The translations under genes were made by a program, and so were the position numbers. DNA of 64,000 nucleotides from the NCBI GenBank assembly GCA_025358455.1, contig JANYJP010000003.1, forward strand, positions 1 through 64,000, read 5' to 3'. Shown piece after piece: positions 41,278-51,743 of the stretch. Position 1 is the stretch's first letter. Each line of letters begins with the position of its first letter. The notes under the pieces were generated by a model. The model did not search any database, had not been told where the DNA came from, and saw only the letters and a program-made list of their open reading frames with translations. The stretch comes from Bacteroidales bacterium (GTDB taxonomy: Bacteria > Bacteroidota > Bacteroidia > Bacteroidales > VadinHA17).

Positions 41278-43698
41278 ATGAATAAGTTTTTAAAGGTTAT
41301 ATTGACAATCGCCGGTTTTGCCCTGTTGTTATCCGGGTGTGTTAAAAAGCCTTCTGCAGGTGCAGATTACCCTATCCAACCTGTTCCTTTTACTGAAGTT
41401 AAACTTACAGATAACTTCTGGGCCCCGCGGATTATGAAGAATGCATCGGTAACAATCCCGATTGCTTTTGGGTATTGTGAATCGACAGGAAGAGTAAAAA
41501 ACTTCGAGATTGCAGGCAAGTTGGATACCGGTAAATTTCAGACTATATATCCATTCGACGATTCTGATGTATATAAAATTATTGAAGGCGCCAGTTACTC
41601 GCTTCAGACATTACCTGATCCAAAACTTGAAAGCTATCTTGATACCCTTATCTATAAGATTGGCCGGGCACAGGAAGATGACGGATATCTCTATACGAAT
41701 CGTACAATAGCAGAGATGCATGGAGGTGTGGGATTACATGAATGGGCAGGCAAAAACAGGTGGGAACTCGATTCAGTTCTAAGCCATGAGCTCTATAATC
41801 TTGGCCACCTCTACGAGGCAGCAGTTGCTCATTATCAGGCTACCGGTAAACGTACTCTGCTTGATATTGCTTTAAAATCGGCCGATCTTGTGAATAAGGA
41901 TTTTGGATGGGACAGGGAAAAAGTTTATCCGGGGCACCAGGTAATTGAAATGGGACTTGTGAAACTATACAGGGTGACAGGTGAAAAGAAATATCTCGAT
42001 CTGGCAAAGTTTTTTCTTGATGTACGAGGCCCCAAAGGTCAGCAGTATAATCAGGCCGATAAAAAGCCGGTTGATCAGACTGAGGCAGTCGGTCATGCTG
42101 TACGTGCAACATATATGTATTCAGGTATGGCCGATATAGCGGCAATTGAGAATGACAAAGCCTATCTGAATGCCATTACCAGAATTTGGGAAGATATTGT
42201 TTATAAAAAGATGTATATAACAGGAGGAATAGGTGCTTCAGGAGGAAATGAAGGATTTGCCGACCCATATGTTTTGCCCAATATGTCTGCATATTGCGAA
42301 ACATGCGCATCAATAGGGGATATATTCACCAATGAAAGACTCTTCCTGCTGCATGGTCAGGCTAAATACATTGATGTACTTGAAAAAACACTATATAATT
42401 CGATGCTTTCAGGAGTATCCCTGTCAGCAGACCGGTTTTTTTATCCTAATCCTCTCGAGTCGAATGGGCAGCATTTGCGCCAGGAATGGTTCGGATGCGC
42501 ATGTTGTCCTTCGAACGTCGCGAGATTTGTTCCCGCAATTCCGGGATATATATACGCGGTTAGTAATAAAGAGCTTTACATAAACCTGTTTATTTCAAAT
42601 AATGCGAGTATTACTCTGAACAAAAAAAAAGTCAGCATTTCACAAAAGGCAAATTTCCCCTGGGATGGGAAGGTTGATATATCCGTCAACCCCGGGAGCC
42701 GTGAAAAATTTGATCTTAAAATAAGGATTCCCGGATGGGCGATAAATGAAGCGCTGCCAGGTGATCTTTACCGGTTTACAGATTCGAATACTGATCCTGT
42801 CAGTATTAGTGTTAATGGTAAAAAGTACCAGGTTTCAAAGCTGACTGACGGTTATATTGTAATCTCAAGAAGCTGGAAAAAAGGCGACCATGTTAGTGTT
42901 GATTTTCCTATGCCGGTGCGTAAAGTTATTGCCGACGAACGGGTTAAGGATGATACTGAAAAGATGGCATTTCAGAGGGGACCGGTAATTTATTGTGCCG
43001 AATGGCCTGATAATGATACAGGAAATGTGCTTGACCTGGTTGTTAAGAAAGATGCAGCCTTTACCACTGAATTCGTCACTTCGCTTCTTGGAGGAGCACA
43101 AATTATTAAAACAACCGGGTTTGAGACAAAACGAACACTTGATAATAAGGTCGAACTTCTTAATGAGAAACCGGTAACCATGATACCATATGCTTTATGG
43201 AATAACCGTGGGGCGGGCCAGATGATGGTTTGGCTTCCAACCTCTGCACAATCGGCCCGACCCTTGCCTGCTCCTACAATTGCCAATCGCAGCAAGGTTA
43301 GGACCAGCAAGATGACCAAAGATATAAAGGCTGTAAATGATCAGATTTTGCCTGCAAACTCCAATGACCACTCGGTTCCTTATTATCACTGGTGGCCAGA
43401 TAACAATAAATGGGAGTGGATAGAATATGATTTTGAAAAACCTGAAACTATCTCTAAAACAAGTGTTTATTGGTACGATGACGGTCCGGATGGCGGCTGC
43501 CGCGTGCCCGATGCATGGGAAATTCTCTATCTGAATAGCAATATCTGGGAACCTGTTACCTCCAAAGCTTCATATAAAGTAACAAAAGATGAATTGAACA
43601 GGTTGTCGTTTAGCCCCGTTAAAGCAACTGCAATTAAAATAAAGGTTAAGTTAAATAGGGATTTTTCAAGCGGTATATATGAATGGATAGTCGAATAA
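41278..43698 (+). CDS. Beta-L-arabinofuranosidase-type GH127 (DUF1680) lipoprotein
   Basis: Lipobox LLSGC, GNEGFADPYVLPNMSAYCETCASIGDIFTNERLF, QEWFGCACCPSNVARFVPAIPGYIYA (CxCC zinc site). Confidence 0.93.
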   Translation: MNKFLKVILTIAGFALLLSGCVKKPSAGADYPIQPVPFTEVKLTDNFWAPRIMKNASVTIPIAFGYCESTGRVKNFEIAGKLDTGKFQTIYPFDDSDVYKIIEGASYSLQTLPDPKLESYLDTLIYKIGRAQEDDGYLYTNRTIAEMHGGVGLHEWAGKNRWELDSVLSHELYNLGHLYEAAVAHYQATGKRTLLDIALKSADLVNKDFGWDREKVYPGHQVIEMGLVKLYRVTGEKKYLDLAKFFLDVRGPKGQQYNQADKKPVDQTEAVGHAVRATYMYSGMADIAAIENDKAYLNAITRIWEDIVYKKMYITGGIGASGGNEGFADPYVLPNMSAYCETCASIGDIFTNERLFLLHGQAKYIDVLEKTLYNSMLSGVSLSADRFFYPNPLESNGQHLRQEWFGCACCPSNVARFVPAIPGYIYAVSNKELYINLFISNNASITLNKKKVSISQKANFPWDGKVDISVNPGSREKFDLKIRIPGWAINEALPGDLYRFTDSNTDPVSISVNGKKYQVSKLTDGYIVISRSWKKGDHVSVDFPMPVRKVIADERVKDDTEKMAFQRGPVIYCAEWPDNDTGNVLDLVVKKDAAFTTEFVTSLLGGAQIIKTTGFETKRTLDNKVELLNEKPVTMIPYALWNNRGAGQMMVWLPTSAQSARPLPAPTIANRSKVRTSKMTKDIKAVNDQILPANSNDHSVPYYHWWPDNNKWEWIEYDFEKPETISKTSVYWYDDGPDGGCRVPDAWEILYLNSNIWEPVTSKASYKVTKDELNRLSFSPVKATAIKIKVKLNRDFSSGIYEWIVE

Positions 43699-43828
43699 TG
43701 TTCACCCCAAATAAGGTTTAAAGGAGAAAATAACTGATTTTTACGGACATCCTGTACAAAAAGGCGATGGACAGGAACCTGGAATCCAGGAAATCAAGTG
43801 ATAATAAAATATCTGATATTAATATTTA

Positions 43829-46027
43829 ATGATAAGTAAATATGTAATATTTCTGCCAGAGGTTGAGGAAACTGTAAGTGGGGAGTTTGTGCAGTGTCTC
43901 GAAAAGATAACTGACAGCCGGTTCGCAGACAATAAAGCCGTAAAGCTGAATATTTTTACAGCAGTCAATGACTATAATGAATATCTTGCTGTGAATGAAG
44001 AATTCAGGAACTTGATTATGAATCATTTTGGAGATAAGTATCCTGCATTTAATATTTCAGTTCATCCCCCGGAACGGCCATGGAAAGTTGTAGTTGAGGC
44101 AGGCTTTATGAATGCCGGACCCGGTGAACTTATAAGTAAATTGTATCATTCAACTCCATACATTGTAAAGGTATCGGATTCATTGAAGGAGGTCTGGGCG
44201 GGAGGTCTTGGAGCAGGACTTTACCCTGATGATATTCGGAAAGCTTCTAAGACGGCATTTAATCTGATGAAAGGAATACCCATGCGAAAATTATTTTTTG
44301 CTTTATTAATTTGCACATCCATGCCCTCGTACCTGGCAGCGCAGGATGCTGTATCCAAAATCAGGCTCAACCAGATAGGATTTTATCCCGATGCACAAAA
44401 AATCGCTGTAGTAACTGAAGATATTGATGGTGTTTTTGTAGTAAAATCCAGCACCTCCGGAGAGGTGGTTTTTACATCAAAACTCAGTTCTTCCCACAAA
44501 TCTTCATTCTCTCCTAAAGTAACACGTATAGCTGATTTTTCAGCTCTTACTAAGCCCGGGAGTTATAAGGTGAGTGTTGCAGGAATCGGGGATTCCTATT
44601 CATTTGAAATAGGGACTAAAGTTTTTTGTAACCTTACTAAGGCGCTTATTAAAGGATTTTATTATCAGAGAATGTCTACTCCAATATTGCCTGAATATGC
44701 AGGAAAATGGAGTCGTGCAGATGGGCATCCTGACAATCATATACTTATACATCCTGCAGCAGCCTCTCCTGGTCGATCCGCCGGAACTATTATCTCCTGT
44801 CCGAAAGGCTGGTACGATGCCGGAGACTATAATAAATACATAGTGAACAGTGGTATAACAATGGGGACGTTACTTTCATTGTACGAAGATTTTCCATCAT
44901 ATTTTGATACCCTGAATACAAATATTCCTGAAAGCGGAAATAAAGCTCCTGACCTGTTAAATGAAATTGCATGGAACCTTCGCTGGATGCTGACTATGCA
45001 GGATCCTTATGATGGAGGAGTATACAATAAAGTAACAAATGCCAATTTCGATGATTTCGTAATGCCCTCAGTTTGTGTTACACCAAGGTATGTAGTTCCC
45101 AAAGGAACTGCTGCAACTCTCGATTTTGCAGCAGTAATGGCACAGTCTTCCCGGGTTTTCCATAAGTTCAAAAAAGTATTTCCGGGATTAGCCGATTCCT
45201 GTATGAAGTCGGCGGTAAAAGCCTGGGAATGGGCAGTTAAAAACCCTGGTGTACCCTATGACCAGGATAAGATGAACAAGGAATTCTCACCCGTGATAAA
45301 TACAGGCGGATACGGGGATTCAGATTTCACTGATGAATTTATCTGGGCCGCAGCTGAATTATTTTTAACAACAAAAAAAGCAAGCTATTATAATGCCACT
45401 AATATGTTTCCTGACACACTTAATCCGTTGCCTTCCTGGGGAAACGTAAGGCTGCTTGGATATTATTCTCTGGCAAGGTTTGAAAAGAAATTGAGAGGAG
45501 GAGCAAAGAAAGATTTTCCAATTCTTAAAGCCCGTTTAATACGAACTGCCGACAGATTAACGACAGGCGTTTCCGGGCGTTCATATCAGACAGTTATGGG
45601 AAGATCTGTTGCAGATTATGAATGGGGAAGCAATTCAATTGCTGCAAATCAGGGAATACTGCTGATTCAGGCATACAGGCTTACATGCGACAGGAAATAC
45701 ATTCAGTATGCGCTTGGCAATCTGGATTATATAATGGGGCGAAATGCAACAGGGTATTCGTTCGTAACAGGCGAAGGACACAAAACGCCAATGTTCCCTC
45801 ATCACCGTCCGTCAGAGGCTGACGGCATTTCAGATCCTATACCAGGGTTAATTGTTGGCGGGCCAAATCCGGGCCAGCAGGATGGATGTAAAACTTATCC
45901 TTCAAAAGTTCCTGATGAATCATATACTGATGCAGTATGTTCATATGCATCGAATGAAATCGCAATTAACTGGAATGCACCGGCAGCATATCTAGCAGGT
46001 GCATTAGAAGCATTGTTTGATAAATGA
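43829..46027 (+). CDS. RidA-like N-terminal extension in frame with a secreted GH9 glycoside hydrolase (GH9 proper probably starts at ATG 44282)
   Basis: Aa 1-151 contain a RidA/YjgF-like segment; aa 152 onward MRKLFFALLICTSMPSYLAAQ signal peptide then KIRLNQIGFYPDAQKIAVV (CelD_N) and GWYDAGDYNKYIVNSG, TGEGHKTPMFPHHRPSEADG, NEIAINWNAPAAYLAGALEAL (GH9). Confidence 0.85.
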   Translation: MISKYVIFLPEVEETVSGEFVQCLEKITDSRFADNKAVKLNIFTAVNDYNEYLAVNEEFRNLIMNHFGDKYPAFNISVHPPERPWKVVVEAGFMNAGPGELISKLYHSTPYIVKVSDSLKEVWAGGLGAGLYPDDIRKASKTAFNLMKGIPMRKLFFALLICTSMPSYLAAQDAVSKIRLNQIGFYPDAQKIAVVTEDIDGVFVVKSSTSGEVVFTSKLSSSHKSSFSPKVTRIADFSALTKPGSYKVSVAGIGDSYSFEIGTKVFCNLTKALIKGFYYQRMSTPILPEYAGKWSRADGHPDNHILIHPAAASPGRSAGTIISCPKGWYDAGDYNKYIVNSGITMGTLLSLYEDFPSYFDTLNTNIPESGNKAPDLLNEIAWNLRWMLTMQDPYDGGVYNKVTNANFDDFVMPSVCVTPRYVVPKGTAATLDFAAVMAQSSRVFHKFKKVFPGLADSCMKSAVKAWEWAVKNPGVPYDQDKMNKEFSPVINTGGYGDSDFTDEFIWAAAELFLTTKKASYYNATNMFPDTLNPLPSWGNVRLLGYYSLARFEKKLRGGAKKDFPILKARLIRTADRLTTGVSGRSYQTVMGRSVADYEWGSNSIAANQGILLIQAYRLTCDRKYIQYALGNLDYIMGRNATGYSFVTGEGHKTPMFPHHRPSEADGISDPIPGLIVGGPNPGQQDGCKTYPSKVPDESYTDAVCSYASNEIAINWNAPAAYLAGALEALFDK

Positions 46028-46053
46028 TTAAGTATAAATATAACCTTCAAAAA

Positions 46054-48057
46054 ATGAAATTAACCACAGTATTTTTTATTTCTCTTCTGACTTTGATCAG
46101 TTGTCAGAATGAACAGGCAAATCTTAAATTGCCTTCGCTTATCAGCGATAATATGTTACTTCAGCAAAAAGCTGATATAAAGATCTGGGGGAAAGCTTCT
46201 CCCGGTCAGAAAATAAATGTTTCTGCCAGCTGGAAAGCAGCTGGTCAGGCAAATGCAGCTGAAAATGGTAAATGGTCAGTAATGCTAAGAACACCGGAAG
46301 CAGGGGGCCCGTATAAAATTACTGTTTCAGCAAAAGATACCAGTATTACTGTTAACAATGTTCTCATAGGCGAAGTATGGTTTTGTTCCGGTCAGTCGAA
46401 TATGGAAATGCCTCTTGAAGGTTGGCTTCCAAATGACACAATAATGTATTCGGCTAAAATGATTGAATCTGCTTCAATACCTGAAATACGTCTTTTTAAT
46501 GTTCTTAAAAATGTATCAGGGGAACCACTTGAGGATTGTACAGGCAGGTGGGAAGTAAGTAGTCCTTCAAGTGTAAAGCCGTTTAGTGCTACTGCATATT
46601 TTTTCGGGAGAAAGCTTTATAGTGAATTACACATACCGGTCGGTTTAATTGAATCTGCCTGGGGAGGTACTCCCTCAGAAGCATGGACTTCAGCAGCGTC
46701 GCTTGAAAACTCCGGCGAGTTTGTGTCTGACATTAAAGCAATAAAAGAGTCTGCCCCTCTTGTAAAGGATTTTCAGAAATGGCTGAGTGGTCATCAACAG
46801 GTTGATGTAAAGCCACTTGGAGATGATCAATGGAAGAACCTTGTTTTTAATGATACGAACATTCCATCGCCCGCATTCAACGATAAGGATTGGCCCGTAA
46901 TGGCCTTACCAAAGCTTTTTGAGAATGTTATCGGTGATTTTGACGGAGCAATCTGGTTCAGGAAAACGATCGATATACTTCAGCCCATGGCGGGTAAAGA
47001 TCTGACTCTTTCATTAGGTCCAATAGATGACATGGATCGTACCTATTTCAATGGAGAACTAGTAGGATCTACTGAAGCTGCTGGTTTCTGGCAGGCTGAC
47101 AGAAATTATTTGGTTCCTGCAGGAATTGTCAGGACCGGACCTAATACTATATCTGTCAGGGTTCTTGACACGCAGGGTGGCGGGGGTATCTATGGACTTC
47201 CGGGGAAAATGAAACTTTCAATAAAAGCCAATTCATCTGTGTCTCTTCCTCTTGATGGCGATTGGAAATATCAGCCGGTATCTGAATTGGTTGCCAATAA
47301 ATTCTTCATTTATGATATTTCTAAAAATGAGTTTCTAAACAGGAAAAGGCCAAAATCAATAGGTCCGAACACGCCAACTGCTTTATATAATGCAATGGTT
47401 TATCCGGTATTGCCTTACCGGATAAAAGGTGCAATCTGGTATCAGGGTGAGTCCAATGTTGGAAGGGCGGATCAATACACTAAGATATTTCCGGCTATGA
47501 TTCAAAACTGGAGGGAAGCGTGGGGAATAAAAGACTTCCCGTTTTATTTCGTTCAGATTGCTCCCTACGTGTATTCAAATGTCGATTCTACAGAATCCGC
47601 CTTTTTACGCGAAGCTCAGGAGAAAGCACTGGTATTGCCTAATACAGGCATGGCTGTGACGTTTGACATTGCAACTGTAATGAATATACATCCACCATTC
47701 AAAAAAGAAGTTGGTGAAAGGCTTGCGAACATGGAACTGGCAAAAGATTTCGGAAAGGAAGTTCCTGTTTCGGGACCGGTTTACAAATCTTTGTCCGTTG
47801 AAGGGAATATTGTTAAAATTCAGTTCGATAATTCCGAAGGAGGCCTGATGCTAAAAGGATCGTCTGAATTTGAAATTGCAGGTAAGAATGGTAAATATGT
47901 TAAAGCCCGGGCAAAAATTGTCAATAATGAATTAGTGGTGTCATCTCCTGATATAAAGAATCCGGTTTCAGTAAGGTATTGCTGGAGAAACGGAGCAGTA
48001 GCTTCTTTGTTCAATAACGCGGGTTTACCAGCATCTCAGTTCAGAACAAAAGAATAG
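46054..48057 (+). CDS. Sialate O-acetylesterase-like SGNH esterase (SASA), lipoprotein
   Basis: LISDNMLLQQKADIKIWGKASPGQKI, VWFCSGQSNMEMPL, PVGLIESAWGGTPSEAW, GAIWYQGESNVGRADQY. Confidence 0.93.
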   Translation: MKLTTVFFISLLTLISCQNEQANLKLPSLISDNMLLQQKADIKIWGKASPGQKINVSASWKAAGQANAAENGKWSVMLRTPEAGGPYKITVSAKDTSITVNNVLIGEVWFCSGQSNMEMPLEGWLPNDTIMYSAKMIESASIPEIRLFNVLKNVSGEPLEDCTGRWEVSSPSSVKPFSATAYFFGRKLYSELHIPVGLIESAWGGTPSEAWTSAASLENSGEFVSDIKAIKESAPLVKDFQKWLSGHQQVDVKPLGDDQWKNLVFNDTNIPSPAFNDKDWPVMALPKLFENVIGDFDGAIWFRKTIDILQPMAGKDLTLSLGPIDDMDRTYFNGELVGSTEAAGFWQADRNYLVPAGIVRTGPNTISVRVLDTQGGGGIYGLPGKMKLSIKANSSVSLPLDGDWKYQPVSELVANKFFIYDISKNEFLNRKRPKSIGPNTPTALYNAMVYPVLPYRIKGAIWYQGESNVGRADQYTKIFPAMIQNWREAWGIKDFPFYFVQIAPYVYSNVDSTESAFLREAQEKALVLPNTGMAVTFDIATVMNIHPPFKKEVGERLANMELAKDFGKEVPVSGPVYKSLSVEGNIVKIQFDNSEGGLMLKGSSEFEIAGKNGKYVKARAKIVNNELVVSSPDIKNPVSVRYCWRNGAVASLFNNAGLPASQFRTKE

Positions 48058-48117
48058 AAAAGATAATTCGCCGGAGAGTAAAGTTTATTACTTTAGCAAA
48101 ACTAAATTTTATTAAAC

Positions 48118-49242
48118 ATGAAAAGAATTCTATTCCTAACACTTACACTGGTTGCGGTTTTATTTACTGCCTGTAATCAGTCTTCAAAAAATAAGGAGAT
48201 GGTCAAAAAAGATGTTTTCGGTAGCCGCGACGGGAAAGAGGTTTATCTTCTGACCCTGACAAATAAAGCTGGCAATGTTATCAGGCTTACCAATTTCGGA
48301 GCAAAAATAACATGGATCGAAGTACCTGACAAAAACGGGAAAAAAGACAATATCACCTTCGGATATGACACCTTTAACGAGACTGTTAACGGGGATATGT
48401 CTTATGGATCTGTACCAGGCAGATATGCAAACAGAATTGCTAAGGGTAAATTTACTATCGATGGCATTGAATATCATACACCTCTGAATGACGGACCAAA
48501 TACTCTTCATGGTGGGTCAAAAGGATGGCACAGTGTCGTTTGGAATACAGAGATATTGAAAGAGAGTAAAATCCCGGCGGTTAAATTCACTTATGTAAGC
48601 CCCGATATGGAAGAAGGCTTCCCTGGTACAGTGAAGGTTTCTATAGTATACTCCTGGACCGATAACAATGAAATTGTTATGGATTATTCTTATTCAACAG
48701 ACAAGAAGACAATAGTAAATGTTACAAACCATGCATATTTTAATCTTCATGGAGCAGGTAACGGTGATATTCTTGATCATATTGTAACTTTAAAAGCTTC
48801 GGCATTTACACCTGTTGATTCTGTTATGATCCCAACGGGAGAGATTCGTCCCGTTGCCGAAACTCCTTTTGATTTCACATCACCTCATGCAATAGGTGAA
48901 AGGATAGGTGAAAAATATGATCAGCTCATTTTAGGGAAAGGATATGATCACAACTTTATACTTGATAATAAAGATGAGGTTGATGTTACCGTATATGAGC
49001 CTGTAAGCGGTCGCATGCTTGAAGTAATTACAGATCAGCCCGGAATGCAGCTATATACCGGTAACTTTCTTGATGGAACAAAAACTGGCCATGGCGGAAA
49101 ACCTTATAACTACAGATCTGGTATGTGTCTTGAATCAGATCATTATCCCGATAGTCCGAATCATCCTGAATTCCCCAGTACAATCATTAACCCTGGAGAA
49201 ACATTGAAAACAACAACAATTTACAGATTTTCAGTTAAATAG
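48118..49242 (+). CDS. galM: Aldose 1-epimerase lipoprotein
   Basis: LTNFGAKITWIEVPDKNGK, GSVPGRYANRIAKGKFTIDG, NVTNHAYFNLHG, LESDHYPDSPNHPEFPSTIINPGE. Confidence 0.95.
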   Translation: MKRILFLTLTLVAVLFTACNQSSKNKEMVKKDVFGSRDGKEVYLLTLTNKAGNVIRLTNFGAKITWIEVPDKNGKKDNITFGYDTFNETVNGDMSYGSVPGRYANRIAKGKFTIDGIEYHTPLNDGPNTLHGGSKGWHSVVWNTEILKESKIPAVKFTYVSPDMEEGFPGTVKVSIVYSWTDNNEIVMDYSYSTDKKTIVNVTNHAYFNLHGAGNGDILDHIVTLKASAFTPVDSVMIPTGEIRPVAETPFDFTSPHAIGERIGEKYDQLILGKGYDHNFILDNKDEVDVTVYEPVSGRMLEVITDQPGMQLYTGNFLDGTKTGHGGKPYNYRSGMCLESDHYPDSPNHPEFPSTIINPGETLKTTTIYRFSVK

Positions 49243-49268
49243 ATAACAATCCAAAATATTTATCAATT

Positions 49269-50579
49269 ATGACTACAAGACGTGTTTTTATTAGAAATGG
49301 TGCTTTGGCAACTGCCGGACTGGCACTTGTTCCGACTTTATCAAGTGCTCTTGCCGGATGTGCGCCCTCTGACCGAATTAATATAGGTCTGATTGGATGC
49401 AATGGTATGGGCTTTGCTGATCTTAGTGCATTTCTTGAACATCCTCAGGTAGAATGTATTGCTCTTTGTGACATCGACGAGAATGTACTGAATCGCAGAG
49501 CTGCTGATGTTGAGAAAATCCGGGGTAAGAAACCCGCAAACCTTTATAAGGACTGGCGTAAAGTGATTGATAATAAAGACATAAATCTTGTAATAGTCGG
49601 AACTCCTGATCATTGGCATTGTATGATTATGGCAGCTGCGTGTGAAGCCGGTAAGGATGTTTATTGTGAAAAACCGATCGGAAGAACTATCGGGGAATGT
49701 AATATAATGGTAAATGCTGCAAAGAAATATAAGAGTGTAGTGCAGGTTGGTCAGTGGCAGAGGAGCGACCCTCACTGGCAGGATGCTGTTAATTTCATTC
49801 AATCCGGCAAACTTGGTAAAATAAGGCTTGTCAGAGTATTTTCATACCAGGGCTGGTGCCCGTCGATCCCTGTTGTGGCAGATGAACCTGTTCCTGCAGG
49901 TGTAGACTACGATATGTGGCTCGGGCCTTCTCCTTCCCGTCCTTTTAACCGAAATCGATTTCACTTTACATTCAGATGGTTCTGGGATTATGCAGGCGGA
50001 CTTATGACTGACTGGGGTGTTCATCTGCTTGATTATGCCTTATATGGAATGAATGTTACAACTCCCAAGTCTGTAATGGCTATGGGAGGGAAATATGGTT
50101 ATCCGTCAGATGCTTGCGAAACACCTGACAGCTTACAGGCAATTTATGAATTCGATGGATTTAACGTTATGTGGGATCACGCTATTGGAATTAATGACGG
50201 CGCATACGGCCGCAATCATGGATTGGGATTTGTAGGTGAGAATGGCACACTGGTAATTGACCGCGATGGATGGGAAGTTATTCCTGAAGATGTAAATGGT
50301 AAGATCCGTATGGAAGCTGTCCCGCTTAAAAAGGGAACCGGTCAGGGACTGAAGAATCATGTAAAGAATCACCTCGATTGTATAGCCAGCAGAAATCCCA
50401 ATACAAATGCAAGTATTGAGATTGGCGCTCATATTGCCAAATTTTCGGCTCTGGGAAATATTGCCTACCGCACCGGTAAAAAACTGGTTTGGGATGGAAC
50501 AAAATTCACAAACGATATTGATGCAAATAGTTACCTGATACCCAATTACAGGGGACCATGGAAACTACCAGTGGTATAG
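49269..50579 (+). CDS. Gfo/Idh/MocA family oxidoreductase with Tat-like signal
   Basis: TTRRVFIRNGALATAGLALVP signal, INIGLIGCNGMG, VIVGTPDHWHCMIMAAACEAGKDVYCEKPIGRTIGE. Confidence 0.93.
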   Translation: MTTRRVFIRNGALATAGLALVPTLSSALAGCAPSDRINIGLIGCNGMGFADLSAFLEHPQVECIALCDIDENVLNRRAADVEKIRGKKPANLYKDWRKVIDNKDINLVIVGTPDHWHCMIMAAACEAGKDVYCEKPIGRTIGECNIMVNAAKKYKSVVQVGQWQRSDPHWQDAVNFIQSGKLGKIRLVRVFSYQGWCPSIPVVADEPVPAGVDYDMWLGPSPSRPFNRNRFHFTFRWFWDYAGGLMTDWGVHLLDYALYGMNVTTPKSVMAMGGKYGYPSDACETPDSLQAIYEFDGFNVMWDHAIGINDGAYGRNHGLGFVGENGTLVIDRDGWEVIPEDVNGKIRMEAVPLKKGTGQGLKNHVKNHLDCIASRNPNTNASIEIGAHIAKFSALGNIAYRTGKKLVWDGTKFTNDIDANSYLIPNYRGPWKLPVV

Positions 50580-50772
50580 CTTTTTTCTAAACTGATACAC
50601 TTCGCCGGATCTGAATAAATATCTTTTCAGTTCCGGCGTTTCAGTATAGTCATCTTCAAAGCTGGATGATAAATATGTTTTATACGAGATTATATCAGCA
50701 TTGTCGATTAATAAAATTATTAACTTACGCTGGGAAAATCAGGTAAATTTCTTCGGGCTATTAATAGTCTTC

Positions 50773-51363
50773 ATGAACAATAATCAGACAGATATAAAGG
50801 GCGAGTCAGTGCTGGTAAAGGAGTTGTCAAAAGGTAATATCCTGGCATTTAATACATTATTCAGGGAGTATGGAAAGCGATTGTATCGTTTTGCATTTGG
50901 GTATTTGAAATCAGAGGATGAGGCTGAAGAACTGGTTCAGGAGGTTTTTACAATAATTTGGGAGAAAAGGGCAGATTTGAAAGAGGAGTTATCTTTTAAA
51001 GCATATCTGTTTACAATTGCATTTAATATAATAAGGAAACATTTCAGAACAAAAGCTCAACTCTCTGAATTTTTCAAAACTGGTGCCGGCGATGATCTCG
51101 ACATGCAGACCTCTCAGAAAATCAATTACGATTCCTTATATCAGTATATTACCGAACTGGTGAATCAATTGCCTGAGAAGAGAAGAATTATTTTTGAAAA
51201 AAGCAGATTTGAAGGATTAAGTATAAAAGAAATAGCGGAAGAATTTAAAATAAGTCATAAGACTGTGGAAAATCAGTTGACAGAAGCCTTGAAATTTATC
51301 AGAACCAATCTTAATAAAGAAAGTATACCTGCAATTTTATTTTTTGTGCTATTCGTTTCATAA
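50773..51363 (+). CDS. ECF-type RNA polymerase sigma-70 factor
   Basis: GNILAFNTLFREYGKRLYRFAFGYLKSEDEAEELVQEVFTIIWEKR (sigma2), LPEKRRIIFEKSRFEGLSIKEIAEEFKISHKTVENQLTEALKFIR (sigma4). Confidence 0.95.
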   Translation: MNNNQTDIKGESVLVKELSKGNILAFNTLFREYGKRLYRFAFGYLKSEDEAEELVQEVFTIIWEKRADLKEELSFKAYLFTIAFNIIRKHFRTKAQLSEFFKTGAGDDLDMQTSQKINYDSLYQYITELVNQLPEKRRIIFEKSRFEGLSIKEIAEEFKISHKTVENQLTEALKFIRTNLNKESIPAILFFVLFVS

Positions 51364-51630
51364 TTAATCAAATAGAATTATTAATATTTTTTTTTCATTT
51401 TGCTGATAGGTGTACATGAGCGGAAGTGGATATTAATATATATAAAGTAAGATTTAAACCTGTTGATTAGATAAAATGGCTGGAGGTTACTCAGCAATAG
51501 TTACCCGTTATATTTCATCTGTTTTAGTAGTTCTAATAATGAAACATACTCTGGAACTATCCTGAACAGTGAAGAATAAATACAGCAAAGAGTTATTAAT
51601 AAATTATGGTTAGTTAGTTAGTTGAGGTAA

Positions 51631-51660
51631 AAGCAGTTCTTCTCAAACGAAGAACTGCTT
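51631..51660. terminator. Perfect 12-bp hairpin between the ECF sigma gene and FecR gene
   Basis: AAGCAGTTCTTC-tcaaac-GAAGAACTGCTT; no clear following T tract. Confidence 0.5.
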
Positions 51661-51743
51661 CCTATCCTTCAATATATTTTAAACTGAATCTGATTTTAAA
51701 AGGCAGGAAATTTTGACTAAGAACTTATAACAGAAATTATTGT

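Noticed and set aside
39690-43826. Similar AT-rich near-palindromes GATATTTTAATATT (39690-39703) and GATATTAATATT (43815-43826) upstream of GH51 and the GH9 ORF, considered as AraR operators
   Set aside because: Too AT-rich and too short to separate from background by eye, and I could not find a matching site upstream of araA or the regulator; needs phylogenetic footprinting.
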